The notes under the pieces are model-generated. The model saw nothing but the letters and a program-made list of their open reading frames with translations, ran no database searches and was not told the origin of the DNA. Below, piece after piece: positions 10,525-20,911 of a stretch of 64,000 bases of DNA (position 1 is the stretch's first letter; every line of letters starts with the position of its first letter). Made by a program: the position numbers and the translations under genes. This DNA is from Rhodococcus xishaensis (lineage in GTDB: Bacteria; Actinomycetota; Actinomycetes; Mycobacteriales; Mycobacteriaceae). The DNA is taken from assembly GCF_004011825.1 (NCBI RefSeq), contig NZ_RKLO01000003.1, positions 310,001 to 374,000 on the forward strand. Direction: 5' to 3'.

Positions 10525-12117
10525 ATGCGCGTTCTCCGCCGATACCGATCGCTTGCAGTGGCCTTCGCTGCCGCGACCCTGACGGCCGGATGCACCTCTA
10601 CAGCGACGGACACACCGCTCACGTCAACGATGGCGACGCCGGTCAACCCCGCGCAGGTCGCCGGCGTGCCCCTGCCCAAGGGTTCGGTCGCGGACGCCCT
10701 CGCCCAGCTCGACGGGCTCGCCGAGGACCTCATGGATTCTTCCGGAATCCCGGGCATGGCCGTCGCCGTCGTGCACGGTGGAACGACGGTGTACGCGAAA
10801 GGGTTCGGCGTCCGCGAGGCCGGATCACAGGACGAGGTGGACGCCGACACGGTTTTCCAGTTGGCGTCGCTGTCGAAACCGCTCGGGGCGACCGTCGTCG
10901 CGCATCAGGTAGGCAACGGGGTCATCGACTGGGACACCCCGGTCGCCGCGAAGGTGCCCGGATTTTCGCTCGCCGACCCGTACGCGACCGAGCAGGTCAC
11001 CGTCGGCGACCTGTACGCGCACCGCTCCGGACTCCCTGATCACGCCGGCGACATACTCGAGGGTCTGGGCTACGACCGGCAACAGATCCTCGAGCGGTTG
11101 CACCTGCTCCCGCTCAACCCGTTCCGGAACTCGTACGCGTACACCAACTTCGGCCTCACCGCGGCTGCCGAGGCCGTGGCGAACGCGTCGGACACCGACT
11201 GGGCGACCCTGTCACAGCGGGCACTCTACGAACCACTGGGCATGTCGGCCACCAGCTCCCGTTACGCGGACTATGCGGCGCGCGAGAACCGTGCCGTGGG
11301 CCACGTGAAGGTCGACGGAACGTACGTCGCACAGGCGGAGCGTGATCCCGACCCACAGTCGCCCGCCGGAGGCGCCAGTTCGTCGGTGAACGACCTCGCC
11401 GCGTGGTTGAAGATGCTGCTCGACAACGGTGAGACCGACGGAGGGCAGCTGATTCCCGCCGAATCGCTGCTGCCCGCGATCTCGCCGCAGAACGTCTCTT
11501 CGGCGCCGACCTCCCCCGACACCCGCGCGAGCTTCTACGGTTACGGGTTCAACGTAGACACCAGCGCGGCCGGGCGCGTCACGCTCAGCCACTCCGGGGC
11601 ATTCGCGCTCGGGGCGGCGACGAGCTTCGTCGCGATCCCATCGGCGGACGTCGCTATCGTCGCGCTCACCAATGCCGCACCGATCGGCGTCCCGGAGACC
11701 CTCACCTCCGAGTTCGCCGGCCTGGTCCAGTTCGGTGAGGTTCGCCAGGACTGGGCGGAACTGTACGAGAAGGCCTTTCCGACGATGCCCGATCCGGAAG
11801 ATGCACCTACCGGGCAGACGCCACTGTCTACACCGATGCCGCCGCAGCCCCTCGCGACATACGTCGGCACATACGCCAACGACTACTTCGGTGCCGCACA
11901 GGTCACCGAACGCGACGGCGCTCTGATCCTTACGATGGGCCCCGAAGGGCTGGTGTTCCCGCTGACTTACGAGGACGGTGACGTGTTCACCTTCGCCCCC
12001 GCCCGTAAGGGTGGCCCAGCCGGCATGATCTCCAAAGCCACCTTCACCGACGACACCCTGTTGCTCGAGTTCTTCGATGCGAACGGGCTCGGCACGTTCA
12101 CCAGGAGCGCACCGTGA
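10525..12117 (+). CDS. Secreted serine hydrolase lipoprotein (beta-lactamase/PBP4 family)
   Basis: 530 residues. A lipoprotein signal peptide ends in LTAGC with Cys23 as the lipidation site. The beta-lactamase-like domain has the nucleophile motif S115-L-S-K118 and a YTN triad at 206-208, as in class C/PBP4-type hydrolases. The C-terminal region (ATYVGTYANDYFG...) resembles the DUF3471 domain often attached to such enzymes. Substrate is unknown; peptidase or esterase activity is equally possible. The stop overlaps the next start in a GTGA. Confidence 0.85.
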   Translation: MRVLRRYRSLAVAFAAATLTAGCTSTATDTPLTSTMATPVNPAQVAGVPLPKGSVADALAQLDGLAEDLMDSSGIPGMAVAVVHGGTTVYAKGFGVREAGSQDEVDADTVFQLASLSKPLGATVVAHQVGNGVIDWDTPVAAKVPGFSLADPYATEQVTVGDLYAHRSGLPDHAGDILEGLGYDRQQILERLHLLPLNPFRNSYAYTNFGLTAAAEAVANASDTDWATLSQRALYEPLGMSATSSRYADYAARENRAVGHVKVDGTYVAQAERDPDPQSPAGGASSSVNDLAAWLKMLLDNGETDGGQLIPAESLLPAISPQNVSSAPTSPDTRASFYGYGFNVDTSAAGRVTLSHSGAFALGAATSFVAIPSADVAIVALTNAAPIGVPETLTSEFAGLVQFGEVRQDWAELYEKAFPTMPDPEDAPTGQTPLSTPMPPQPLATYVGTYANDYFGAAQVTERDGALILTMGPEGLVFPLTYEDGDVFTFAPARKGGPAGMISKATFTDDTLLLEFFDANGLGTFTRSAP

Positions 12118-12551
12118 ACTCGACAGAGGACTCGAATCCGCCCAACGCGTCGGCCCGCGTCGTCGAGGAGTTGTTCGCTGCACTTTCCGACCTGGACGTC
12201 GACCGTGCCGTCGAGCACCTTGCACCCGACATCGTCTGGCAGAACACCGGACTGCCCACACTGCGGGGCCGGCGGAGTGTCGTCCGGGCGCTGCGGTTCG
12301 CCAACAGACCGGGGCTCCGCTTCGATGCGGTGATGCACCACGTCCTAGGGGACGGCAACATCGTCCTCGTCGACCGCACCGACACCTTGCAGGTTGGACC
12401 GGTGCGCTCGACGTTCTGGGTGCGTGGGACGTTCGAGCTGCGCGACGGCCGGATCACCGTCTGGCGAGACCGGTTCAGCTGGGGCAACGTCGCGCTGGGC
12501 ACGATCACGGCAACCGCGCGGGAACTCTGGCGGCGGGTGCGCCCCGCTTAG
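12114..12551 (+). CDS. NTF2-like / limonene-epoxide-hydrolase-like protein
   Basis: 145 residues with the cone-fold pattern of the NTF2/SnoaL superfamily: VVEELFAALSDLDVDRAVEHLAPDIVWQNTG followed by a DRTDTLQVG strand and WRDRFSW. Limonene-1,2-epoxide hydrolases share this layout, but the catalytic residues cannot be confirmed here. It is translationally coupled to the lipoprotein hydrolase (GTGA overlap). Confidence 0.75.
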   Translation: MNSTEDSNPPNASARVVEELFAALSDLDVDRAVEHLAPDIVWQNTGLPTLRGRRSVVRALRFANRPGLRFDAVMHHVLGDGNIVLVDRTDTLQVGPVRSTFWVRGTFELRDGRITVWRDRFSWGNVALGTITATARELWRRVRPA

Positions 12552-12594
12552 GGGCCCTGTGTGGCACCGGTCCTCGAGGCCGAGTCGGGCCCCT
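12550..12594. terminator. Possible weak bidirectional terminator
   Basis: An 8-bp inverted repeat (AGGGGCCC with GGGCCCCT) encloses about 29 bases in the short convergent gap before kstD. The loop is long and there is no T-run, so support is modest. Confidence 0.35.
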
Positions 12595-14298
12595 TCAGTG
12601 GCCGCTGACCCGCTTGCCCGCCTTCTCCGCGATATCCAGCGCCGCGAGGTAGCCGAAGACGAGAGCGGGCCCGATCGTGGCGCCTGGACCGGCGTAGGTG
12701 TGGCCCATGACGGGAGCGCTGGTGTTGCCGGCCGCGTACAGCCCCTCGATGACGGATCCATCCTCACGCAGGGCACGTCCGGCGACGTCGGTGACGATGC
12801 CGCCCTTCGTACCGAGATCGCCGGGCACCATCTGCGCGGCATAGAACGGGACCTTGGAAAGCTCACCGAGGCTTGGGTTGGGCTTGTTGGTGATGTCGCC
12901 GTAGTAGTGGTCGTACTTGCTCTCGCCGCGATGGAAGTCCGTATCGACGCCCTTGCGCGCGAACCCGTTGAACCGCTGAATCGTCGCCGTCAATCTGTCG
13001 GCAGGCACGCCGATCTTCTCGGCGAGTGCCTCGATGCTCGACGCCTTGACGATTGCCCCGCTCTCGAGCCAACGGCGCGGAAGTGGAGCCCGGGCCGTCA
13101 CGCCCGCGAAGAGGTAACGGTCGCGGTACGTCTGGTCGAAAATGAGCCAGCACGGCAAGTTCTCGCCGGGGCCCTCGCCCTGCCCCCACTCGCCGCCGTA
13201 CATACGGTGCGTCGCTTCGACGTAGGGCAGCGACTCGTTCATGAATCGCTCGCCGCGGTCGTTGACCATGAGGCTGCCCGGCAGCGAGCGCTCTGCCAGC
13301 GCGAACCACGGCCCCTTGGGTAGCGGGATGGACGGGGCCCACCACGCGTCGTCCATGAAATCGATTGCAGTGCCGGCTTTCAGACCGGCATTGATGCCGT
13401 CACCGGTGTTCGACGGTGCCCCGATCGTCCAGTCCGCACTGATCGGTGCCCGCTGGTACTTCTTGCGCATCTCTTCGTTGGCATCGAAGCCACCGCATGC
13501 GAGGACGACGCCGTACTTGGCGCGGAGCGTGCGCTTCTTACCGCCGGAATCGACGACGATGCCGGTCACGGATCCATCATCGACCACCAGGTCGACCAGG
13601 CCGGTGTTCAGCCACAGCGGGACACCCGCTTGCCGTACGCCCAGCAGCAGTTCCGCCATGAGCGCGGCACCCATTCCGATCAGCTTCTGCCGCCGCGCCT
13701 TCGCGACGAACGTGCGCAGGCCGACACGAGCCATTCGGACCGGGCCTCGCCAGTGCCGGAGCCCGGTGCTGAGCCAGCGGTAATCCGATTGCTTCACAAC
13801 GACGTTCAGCGGCGCCTTGCCGTACGTCGGGTGGAGCGTGTCGAGATCGTCACCTAGCGCGCGGGCGTCGAACGGCTTGGGCTCGCACGAACGTCCGGTG
13901 GACAGTCCACCGGGAGCCTCTGGGTAGTAGTCGGAGTAGTTCTTCACCCACTCGAGGTTCAGCGACGAGTTGTCGATGAGGAACTGCAACGCCTCCGGAC
14001 CGCGATCGATGTAGGTGTCGATTCGGGCCGGGTCCACACCGGGGCCAATGATGCTGTGTAGGTAACGCCTCGCAGCCTCTATGTCGTCGGCGGGGGCATC
14101 GCGCTCGAGCACGGAGTTACCCGGGATCCAGACACCGCCGCCGGACCGCGCCGTCGAACCGCCCCAGTACTGGGACTTTTCGACGACGACGGTCCGCAAC
14201 CCCTGCTTGGCGGCCGTGATCGCCGCGGCCATGCCGGCGCCGCCGGCTCCCACCACGACAACGTCGAACTGTTCGTCCGATCCCGCGTTCCCCGCCAT
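12595..14298 (-). CDS. kstD: 3-ketosteroid delta1-dehydrogenase
   Basis: FAD enzyme that introduces the C1-C2 double bond into 3-ketosteroid ring A, a step that leads to ring opening in sterol catabolism. It has 567 residues from the ATG at 14298, with GAGGGG in front. The alternative GTG at 14304 sits on that Shine-Dalgarno. The dinucleotide-binding motif GAGGAG is at 17-22. The C-terminal TYAGPGATIGPA carries Tyr535 and Gly539, spaced like Tyr487/Gly491 of the R. erythropolis KSTD1 active site. The motifs SDYYPE, FMNESLPYVEA and GDLGTKGGI match M. tuberculosis KstD as I recall it. A KstR-type operator precedes it. Confidence 0.93.
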   Translation of the reverse strand: MAGNAGSDEQFDVVVVGAGGAGMAAAITAAKQGLRTVVVEKSQYWGGSTARSGGGVWIPGNSVLERDAPADDIEAARRYLHSIIGPGVDPARIDTYIDRGPEALQFLIDNSSLNLEWVKNYSDYYPEAPGGLSTGRSCEPKPFDARALGDDLDTLHPTYGKAPLNVVVKQSDYRWLSTGLRHWRGPVRMARVGLRTFVAKARRQKLIGMGAALMAELLLGVRQAGVPLWLNTGLVDLVVDDGSVTGIVVDSGGKKRTLRAKYGVVLACGGFDANEEMRKKYQRAPISADWTIGAPSNTGDGINAGLKAGTAIDFMDDAWWAPSIPLPKGPWFALAERSLPGSLMVNDRGERFMNESLPYVEATHRMYGGEWGQGEGPGENLPCWLIFDQTYRDRYLFAGVTARAPLPRRWLESGAIVKASSIEALAEKIGVPADRLTATIQRFNGFARKGVDTDFHRGESKYDHYYGDITNKPNPSLGELSKVPFYAAQMVPGDLGTKGGIVTDVAGRALREDGSVIEGLYAAGNTSAPVMGHTYAGPGATIGPALVFGYLAALDIAEKAGKRVSGH

Positions 14299-14340
14299 GA
14301 CCACCCCTCGGTGCGCACTGGAAATGTAGTGATCACAAAC

Positions 14341-14354
14341 TAGAACACGTTTCA
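14341..14354 (-). promoter_or_regulatory. KstR-type operator
   Basis: Read on the gene strand, TGAAACGTGTTCTA fits the published KstR consensus TnnAACnnGTTnnA at every fixed position. It lies 43 bases before the kstD ATG. A TACATT -10-like box (14323-14328) puts the expected -35 region at about 14346-14351, inside the operator, as needed for repression. KstR is the TetR repressor of cholesterol catabolism. Binding itself is inferred. Confidence 0.8.
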
Positions 14355-14398
14355 GTCACGGACAAGTGTTCAGCGTTGCCACCGATCCCAACCAGTGC

Positions 14399-15709
14399 TT
14401 ACGGGTGCGGCCCGAACTCCTCGAGCATCTCGGTGACGAGTTCGGCGATGGGTGAGCGCTCACTTCGGGTGAGAGTGATGTGCGCGAACAGTGGGTGTCC
14501 CTTGAGCTTCTCGACGACCGCCGCGACGCCGTCGTGTCGCCCGACGCGCAGGTTGTCGCGCTGCGCGACGTCGTGGGTGAGCACTACCCGCGAACCGGTA
14601 CCGATCCGCGAGAGCACGGTGAGCAGCACATTGCGCTCGAGGGACTGAGCCTCGTCGACGATCACGAACGAATCGTGCAGCGACCGTCCTCGAATATGCG
14701 TGAGCGGCAACACTTCCAGCATGCCGCGGCTCATCACCTCATCCATCACAGCGGGGCTGGCGAGACCGTCCAGGGTGTCGAAGACGGCCTGCGCCCACGG
14801 CTCCATCTTCTCGGTCTCGCTGCCGGGGAGGTAACCCAGCTCCTGACCGCCCACCGCGTAGAGCGGTCGGAACACGACAACTTTGCGGTGGCTGCGTCGT
14901 TCGAGAACCGCCTCGAGCCCCGCGGTGAGCGCCAGCGCCGACTTACCGGTGCCGGCCTTGCCGCCGAGCGAGATGATTCCCACGCTCTCGTCGAGCAACA
15001 GGTCCAACGCCACACGCTGTTCCGCCGACCGGCCGTGCAGGCCGAACGCCTCCCGTTCACCGCGCACCAACTGGACCCGCTTGTCCGGCGTCACCCGTCC
15101 GAGTGCACTCGAGGTACCGCTGAGAAGACGGATCCCCGTGTGGCACGGCAACTCGCGCGCCTCGTCGACCTCGACGACGCTCTCCGAGAACAGCTGGTCG
15201 ATGACGCCGGGCGCGACGTCGAGCTCGGCCATGCCGGTCCAACCGGACAGGACAACGTCGTGGGCCCGGAACTCGTCCGCCGGCAGACCGACCGCACCCG
15301 CCTTCACGCGCAGCGGGATGTCCTTGCTGACGAGTACCACGTCCTTGCCGTCCGCGGCGAGATTGAGGGCGCACGCGAGAATTCTGGAATCGTTGCTGTC
15401 CGTACGGAATCCGACTGGAAGAACCGAAGGGTCGGTGTGGTTCAGTTCGACCTGGAGGGTTCCTCGCGTGGAGCCGATCGGTACCGGGCGGTCGAGGCGA
15501 CCGAACTCGAGACGGAGATCGTCGAGCATCCGCAGCGCTTCCCGGGCAAACCACCCCAATTCGTGATGGTGTCGTTTGGCCTCGAGTTCACTAACGACGA
15601 CCAACGGCAAGACCACTTCGTGTTCGGCGAACCGAGTAACGGCCCACGGGTCCGAGAGCAGGACCGAAGTGTCCAGAACGAAGGTGCGGACGGAGCTGAT
15701 TGCGGTCAC
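14399..15709 (-). CDS. phoH2: PIN-domain/PhoH ATPase fusion (PhoH2 type)
   Basis: 436 residues. The N-terminal PIN-type RNase domain (about 7-130) begins [14 protein letters not shown] with the acidic Asp13, and later has DSNDSRILA. The C-terminal PhoH ATPase has Walker [11 protein letters not shown] at about 248-257 and Walker B-like VIVDEAQ near 348. The fusion is the PhoH2 type, described as a sequence-dependent RNA helicase and ribonuclease. The GTG at 15709 follows CGAGGAG with good spacing and is preferred to the open frame reaching 15736. It is the only PIN protein seen in the window. Confidence 0.9.
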   Translation of the reverse strand: MTAISSVRTFVLDTSVLLSDPWAVTRFAEHEVVLPLVVVSELEAKRHHHELGWFAREALRMLDDLRLEFGRLDRPVPIGSTRGTLQVELNHTDPSVLPVGFRTDSNDSRILACALNLAADGKDVVLVSKDIPLRVKAGAVGLPADEFRAHDVVLSGWTGMAELDVAPGVIDQLFSESVVEVDEARELPCHTGIRLLSGTSSALGRVTPDKRVQLVRGEREAFGLHGRSAEQRVALDLLLDESVGIISLGGKAGTGKSALALTAGLEAVLERRSHRKVVVFRPLYAVGGQELGYLPGSETEKMEPWAQAVFDTLDGLASPAVMDEVMSRGMLEVLPLTHIRGRSLHDSFVIVDEAQSLERNVLLTVLSRIGTGSRVVLTHDVAQRDNLRVGRHDGVAAVVEKLKGHPLFAHITLTRSERSPIAELVTEMLEEFGPHP

Positions 15710-16012
15710 GTGAGGCTCCTCGCGTCTGCGTGACACCCGCGCAAACGTGTTCGATGGGACCGGTCCGAACCTGATGTGTCAATCGACACGGAGGCCGGGT
15801 GCCGGCCCCCTCGCACTGAGTAGTTCAAGCACGATCAGGACCTCCCGTACAGCCGGCTTCCCCTGCCGTCTGTTACCCCGCGAGGCTACGCCTGTCGACG
15901 AATCGCGAAGTGCACTCTGGCGGCGTGTCGGGTGAACGCCGAGTGAGGGCATCCGCCCGACGCCGCGCGGCCACGGGGAATGACGCCCGCAGGCGCCAGA
16001 CCTTCGAACGTG
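15710..16012. other. Intergenic region upstream of phoH2
   Basis: About 300 bases lie between phoH2 and the end of glyA, both on the minus strand. Short open frames exist on both strands but none has a convincing ribosome site or protein-like composition. In mycobacteria a small antitoxin gene (phoAT) lies just upstream of phoH2; no clear counterpart is seen here. Confidence 0.5.
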
Positions 16013-17323
16013 TCAGGCCTTGGAAAGCAGTCCCCAGTTCTCGAGACCGTCGTAGAGCGGGAAGTCCTGCGCCAGCTTGGACACGCGGGCACGCAGGGCC
16101 GGGACGTCGGCGTCGGCGCCCTTGGCGAGCGCGGTCGCGATGATGTCGGCGACCTCTTTGAACTGCTCCTCACCGAAGCCTCGAGTAGCCAGGGCCGGGG
16201 TGCCGATCCGCAGGCCCGATGGGTTCATCGGCGGGCGCGGATCGAACGGCACCGCGTTGCGGTTGACGGTGATGCCGATCTCGTGGAGCAGATCCTCACC
16301 CTGCTGGCCGTCGAGTTGCGAGTTGCGCAGGTCGACCAGGACCAGATGGACGTCGGTGCCACCGGTGAGGACGGAGATGCCGTTGCCGGCGACGTCGGCA
16401 CCGGCAAGCCGCTCGGCCAGGATCTTCGAACCCGTCAGGGTGCGCTCCTGACGCGCCTTGAACTCGGGGGTGCCGGCGATCTTCATCGCGACGGCCTTCG
16501 CGGCGATGACGTGCATGAGCGGCCCGCCCTGCTGGCCGGGGAACACGGACGAGTTGAGCTTCTTGGCCCACTCCTGCTTGGCCAGGATCATGCCCGAGCG
16601 GGGGCCGCCGAGGGTCTTGTGGACGGTAGTGGAGACGACGTCGGCGTGCGGCACAGGCGAAGGGTGGAGACCCGCGGCGACCAGGCCGGCGAAGTGCGCC
16701 ATGTCGACCCACAGCTTGGCGCCGACCTCGTCGGCGATGGAGCGGAACGATGCAAAGTCGAGGTGACGCGAATATGCGGACCATCCCGCGATGAGCACCT
16801 GGGGACGCTCGGCAAGCGCGATGTCGCGGACCTGATCCATGTCGACGACATTCGTGTCCTCGCGGACCCCGTACGACGCGACCTGGTACAGCTTCCCCGA
16901 GAAGTTCAGCTTCATGCCGTGCGTGAGGTGGCCGCCGTGAGCGAGGTCCATACCGAGCAGCTTCTCGCCCGGGTTCATCAGCGCCATCAGCACGGCCGCG
17001 TTGGCCTGTGCGCCGGCGTGTGGCTGGACGTTCGCGAAGTCGGCGCCGAAGATCTCCTTTGCGCGGTTGCGTGCGAGGTCCTCGACGACATCCACGAACT
17101 CACAGCCGCCGTAGTAGCGGCGGGCCGGGTAGCCTTCGGCGTACTTGTTGGTCAGGACGCTGCCCTGGGCCTCGAGGACGGCGCGCGGAACGAAGTTCTC
17201 GGATGCGATCATCTCGAGGGTGTCCCGCTGACGCGACAACTCTCCCGCCATCGCGGTGGCGACCTCAGGGTCCAGTTCGGCGAGGGACGCGGTGTTCACG
17301 TCGGCAGCAGGCACGGCAGTCAT
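16013..17323 (-). CDS. glyA: Serine hydroxymethyltransferase
   Basis: PLP enzyme that interconverts serine and glycine and charges tetrahydrofolate with one-carbon units. It has 436 residues. Lys236 in [14 protein letters not shown] is the Schiff-base lysine. The N-terminal [17 protein letters not shown] and [11 protein letters not shown] stretches bind PLP and substrate. Position next to coaA matches mycobacteria (glyA1-coaA). Confidence 0.97.
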   Translation of the reverse strand: MTAVPAADVNTASLAELDPEVATAMAGELSRQRDTLEMIASENFVPRAVLEAQGSVLTNKYAEGYPARRYYGGCEFVDVVEDLARNRAKEIFGADFANVQPHAGAQANAAVLMALMNPGEKLLGMDLAHGGHLTHGMKLNFSGKLYQVASYGVREDTNVVDMDQVRDIALAERPQVLIAGWSAYSRHLDFASFRSIADEVGAKLWVDMAHFAGLVAAGLHPSPVPHADVVSTTVHKTLGGPRSGMILAKQEWAKKLNSSVFPGQQGGPLMHVIAAKAVAMKIAGTPEFKARQERTLTGSKILAERLAGADVAGNGISVLTGGTDVHLVLVDLRNSQLDGQQGEDLLHEIGITVNRNAVPFDPRPPMNPSGLRIGTPALATRGFGEEQFKEVADIIATALAKGADADVPALRARVSKLAQDFPLYDGLENWGLLSKA

Positions 17324-17381
17324 CAGCGAATCTCCAGGCTGGATTGCGAAAGGATCGCCCCCAGTCTAGGGAACAAGCCTG

Positions 17382-18611
17382 TCAGCGCCCCAACGCGGCT
17401 CCGCCACCGCTGGCGACCTCATCGCGGAGCGCGCCCGGTGTGAGAGGTTCGTCGAGCAGCCGCTTGAACCGCGCGGACCGCTGCGAGCCGACCGGCGTCT
17501 GCGCCAGCCAACTCCCGAGCAGCCGGTAGCCCTCCACGTAGGTGCTGATGTAGGCGCGCCACAGCGGCGAGGACAAGAACCGCAGGCTCTGCTTCGCGCG
17601 TTTCGGACTCGACAGCGTCCACTGCTGCAGGAACGCCTCGACCTTCTCCGGGCTCGCGCCGCGGTCGTGCAGCATCAGCGCGGCGTCCTGTCGCACCGAC
17701 AGCAGCCCACTCGCCGCCGCGGACAACTGCTCGGCTCGTTCGCCGTCGAACCGCATTCCCAGATCGGCGTAGATCTCCTGCGCCCACCGACCCCACCCCG
17801 GACCGATGACCGATTCCAACGCCAGGTCCGCCAACCCCTCAGCCATGAGGCACTGCGGGGTGTTGACGACGAAGAGCGTCTGCTCGAGTTGTCCGGTCCC
17901 GACGAGACCGGTCTCCTTGCGGCAGTGCTCGGTGTGGTGACCCGGGTAGGACTCGTGTGCGATCAACCGCGGCAGGTTCGCCATCTGCTGGTCGAGATCG
18001 GAGTTGATCGCGACGGTGGACCGGTATCCGCCGAGGTAGTAGTTGAACCCGGACCACGGCTTGTCACCGACTACCTCGTAATCGACCCGTTCGGTCTCGG
18101 GCAGCGTGTACTCCACGCGCACCCGGTCCCGCAGCGCGCTGTTGAACGCCTCGACACACTCGCGCAGCCGGTTCGGCGGGTTACGGTCGGCCGCCCGATG
18201 CGCCTCCATCCGTTCGACAAGCGTCCCCGGACCAGGCAGGACGGCGTCCATGCGGCGGTGCGCCTCGCGGTACTCGTCCTCGTTGCCCACTTCGATTCGC
18301 ACGTCGAAGTAGGCCGAGACCTCGTCGACGAAGCCGATGTCGTCGCCCGCAAACTTGCGTGCCGAACACTCCAGCGCTGTCAGATGGGCGTCGAGGAAAC
18401 GGGTGCGCTCTCCCGCGAGCCCCGCAGATGCGAGATCGGAGCGCAGCGCACGAGCGTCCGCAGCCAGCCGACGGGGATCGGGCGTCGGCTCGTTCTCCAC
18501 CTGCTGGCGAAGGGCCGGGTCGCCGGTGTAGGCATCGACGAAGCCCTCCTCGAGGCGGTCGAATTTCAGACCCAGCAGAAGGTAGTCGCGTACCAATTCG
18601 TCCGGTTCCAT
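17382..18611 (-). CDS. DUF885 family putative metallopeptidase
   Basis: 409 residues from the ATG at 18611. The open frame runs on to 18863, but that part is antisense to coaA and its upstream region. The key motif HESYPGHHTEH at 219-229 fits the zinc-binding HE..PGHH signature of DUF885 proteins, whose substrates are mostly unknown. A downstream acidic residue in MAEGLADLALE could be the third ligand. There is no signal peptide, so it is probably cytoplasmic. It is 58 bases upstream of glyA on the same strand. Confidence 0.82.
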   Translation of the reverse strand: MEPDELVRDYLLLGLKFDRLEEGFVDAYTGDPALRQQVENEPTPDPRRLAADARALRSDLASAGLAGERTRFLDAHLTALECSARKFAGDDIGFVDEVSAYFDVRIEVGNEDEYREAHRRMDAVLPGPGTLVERMEAHRAADRNPPNRLRECVEAFNSALRDRVRVEYTLPETERVDYEVVGDKPWSGFNYYLGGYRSTVAINSDLDQQMANLPRLIAHESYPGHHTEHCRKETGLVGTGQLEQTLFVVNTPQCLMAEGLADLALESVIGPGWGRWAQEIYADLGMRFDGERAEQLSAAASGLLSVRQDAALMLHDRGASPEKVEAFLQQWTLSSPKRAKQSLRFLSSPLWRAYISTYVEGYRLLGSWLAQTPVGSQRSARFKRLLDEPLTPGALRDEVASGGGAALGR

Positions 18612-18787
18612 GGTCGGGACCCTAGCCGGTGCGGGCCCTGGTCGCTCACCTGTGGTTTCCGCCGTGATCCGGACCCGCCGCAGCAGGCGTGTGTGGCTGC
18701 GAGCACAATTTGCCCTATGCACCTGCCTTCCCCCAGCACGCGCATGGACCGGTCGCAAGCAACGACCCTCTCGCGGGAGGAGCGGCG

Positions 18788-19720
18788 ATGGCGCGGGTGA
18801 GCGAATCGAGTCCCTATGTCGAGTTCGACCGCAAGCAGTGGCGAAAGCTCCGCAAGTCGACACCGCTCGTTCTCACTGCCGAAGAGCTCGTCGGGCTCCG
18901 AGGCCTCGGTGAACAGATCGACCTCGACGAGGTTGCCGAGGTCTATCTTCCGCTCGCTCGTCTGATCCACTTGCAGGTCGCCGCCCGCCAGCGCCTGTTC
19001 GCCGCTACCGCGACCTTCCTCGGGGAGAAGCACCCCGATCGTCAGGTGCCGTTCGTCATCGGCGTCGCCGGTAGCGTGGCGGTCGGCAAGTCGACCACCG
19101 CCCGTGTGCTGCAGGCGCTGCTCGCCCGCTGGGAACATCACCCGCGGGTAGACCTCGTCACCACCGACGGATTCCTCTACCCCACCGCCGAACTGACCCG
19201 CCGGGGCATCATGCACCGCAAGGGTTTTCCCGAGAGCTACGACCGCCGCAAACTGCTACGGTTCGTCACCGAGGTCAAGTCCGGTGCGGAAGAGGTTGCA
19301 GCGCCGGTGTATTCGCACGTCTCGTATGACATCGTGCCCGGCCAGTACCACCTCGTTCGGCAGCCCGACATCCTCATCATCGAGGGTCTAAACGTGCTGC
19401 AGACCGGTCCACGACTGATGGTCTCGGATCTCTTCGACTTCTCGATCTACGTCGACGCGCGGATCGAGGACATCGAGAACTGGTACATCAAGCGTTTCCT
19501 GGCGCTGCGCAAGACGTCCTTCTCCGACCCGAACGCGCACTTCCACCATTACGCCGCGCTCTCGGACGAGCACGCGACGCTCGCTGCCGAGGACATCTGG
19601 AACTCCATCAACCGGCCGAATCTGGTCGAGAACATTCTGCCCACCCGTCCGCGTGCGACGCTGGTGCTACGCAAGGATGCCGACCACACGATCAACCGCC
19701 TGCGCCTGCGCAAGCTTTGA
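18788..19720 (+). CDS. coaA: Type I pantothenate kinase
   Basis: First and regulated step of coenzyme A synthesis, phosphorylating pantothenate. It has 310 residues from the ATG at 18788, which follows GGGAGGAG. The P-loop [12 protein letters not shown] is at about 92-103. TTDGFLYP and [13 protein letters not shown] are typical of bacterial CoaA. It diverges from the DUF885 gene and ends just before a hairpin terminator. Confidence 0.96.
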   Translation: MARVSESSPYVEFDRKQWRKLRKSTPLVLTAEELVGLRGLGEQIDLDEVAEVYLPLARLIHLQVAARQRLFAATATFLGEKHPDRQVPFVIGVAGSVAVGKSTTARVLQALLARWEHHPRVDLVTTDGFLYPTAELTRRGIMHRKGFPESYDRRKLLRFVTEVKSGAEEVAAPVYSHVSYDIVPGQYHLVRQPDILIIEGLNVLQTGPRLMVSDLFDFSIYVDARIEDIENWYIKRFLALRKTSFSDPNAHFHHYAALSDEHATLAAEDIWNSINRPNLVENILPTRPRATLVLRKDADHTINRLRLRKL

Positions 19721-19727
19721 CCGAGAA

Positions 19728-19767
19728 GGGTGTCCTTTGCGCCCCCCTCCAGACGCAAAGGACACCC
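19728..19767. terminator. Bidirectional intrinsic terminator
   Basis: A perfect 14-bp inverted repeat (19728-19741 with 19754-19767) and a C-rich 12-base loop lie between convergent coaA and the serine hydrolase gene. Confidence 0.8.
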
Positions 19768-19771
19768 GGGT

Positions 19772-20911
19772 CTACAGCGCCGCGTAGGCCTGCGCGAGAT
19801 ACTCCTCAGTGCGCGGTGCACCCAGGAGTTGAGGGGTCATCTTGTTCATCACGTACGCGAACGTCATCCTGCGGTCGAGGTCGTTGACGACTATCGACCC
19901 GCCGTACCCGGACCACCAGCAGACCCGTCCTTCGGGGATCGACGGGTAGACGGGTGAAGCCGACAGCGCGTACCCGAGGCCGAAACGCAGTGGCACACCG
20001 AGTACCTGGTCGACGCCGTCGGCCTGCACGTCGTAGATCCGGTCTACCGTCTCGGGTCGCAGCAACTGCTCCCCCGACAAGGTCTTCCCGCCGTGCGAGA
20101 CAACCGATTGGATGAGGGCTACCGACCGCGCGTTGCCATGGCCGTTCACAGCGCCGATCTCCGCGCCGCGCCACATCCGGCTCGATGTCTCCGGCACCGG
20201 GATCATCGGATTCGTCATCGTCTTGACGAAGACGCCGTCGGGCGGCAACGCCGAGTAATCGAATCCCGTTGGCGGTGGTGCGATCAGAGGAGCGATCCTC
20301 GGGTCGACGTCGACGGGCGTGCTGATGAAGTAGTCGGCGCCGCAGGCCTCTGCGACCTCGGTAGCGAAGAACTCGCCGAGGCCCACCCCGGTGATCCGAC
20401 GAAGCATGCCGCCCACCAGGTGCCCGTAGTTGGTCGCGTGATAGCCGGACGCCGTGCCGGGCTGCCACCACGGCGCCTGTTCCGCGAGCAGATCTTCCGA
20501 GCGGACGGCCTCACAGATGTCTGCGATCGTGACCGACTGCTGCCAACCGCTCACTCCGGATGTGTGGCCGAGGATATGGCGCACCAGTACGCCCTCCTTG
20601 CCGTTCGCTGCGAACTCCGGCCAGTATCGAGCGACCGGAGCCTCGAGATCGAGTTGCCCGCGGTCGACAAGCAGCAGGGCCACGAGCGCGGTCATCGTCT
20701 TCGTCAGCGAGTACGTGTTGGCGATGGTGTCCTTGACCCAGCGCCCGCCGGTATCGACGTCCGAGACGCCACCCCACAGGTCCACCACGGTCTCCCCGTC
20801 GACCACGACGCACACCGAGGCTCCGACGTCGGTGCCGTCTTCCAGGTTGCGCTGCAACAGATCTCGGAGACAGTCGAACTCGGAAGCCGCGAACCCCTCG
20901 GCGGCGGTCAC
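19772..20911 (-). CDS. Serine hydrolase / esterase, beta-lactamase (class VIII esterase-like) family
   Basis: 379 residues with no signal peptide. Nucleophile motif S68-L-T-K71 in TYSLTKTMTAL and a tyrosine motif YHATNYG at about 157-163, the usual catalytic pair of beta-lactamase-fold esterases. A C-terminal WWSGYGGS replaces the KTG-type box. Its GTG start overlaps the monooxygenase stop in a GTGA, so the two are one operon. The pairing suggests it cleaves an ester made by the monooxygenase (inference). Confidence 0.85.
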   Translation of the reverse strand: MTAAEGFAASEFDCLRDLLQRNLEDGTDVGASVCVVVDGETVVDLWGGVSDVDTGGRWVKDTIANTYSLTKTMTALVALLLVDRGQLDLEAPVARYWPEFAANGKEGVLVRHILGHTSGVSGWQQSVTIADICEAVRSEDLLAEQAPWWQPGTASGYHATNYGHLVGGMLRRITGVGLGEFFATEVAEACGADYFISTPVDVDPRIAPLIAPPPTGFDYSALPPDGVFVKTMTNPMIPVPETSSRMWRGAEIGAVNGHGNARSVALIQSVVSHGGKTLSGEQLLRPETVDRIYDVQADGVDQVLGVPLRFGLGYALSASPVYPSIPEGRVCWWSGYGGSIVVNDLDRRMTFAYVMNKMTPQLLGAPRTEEYLAQAYAAL

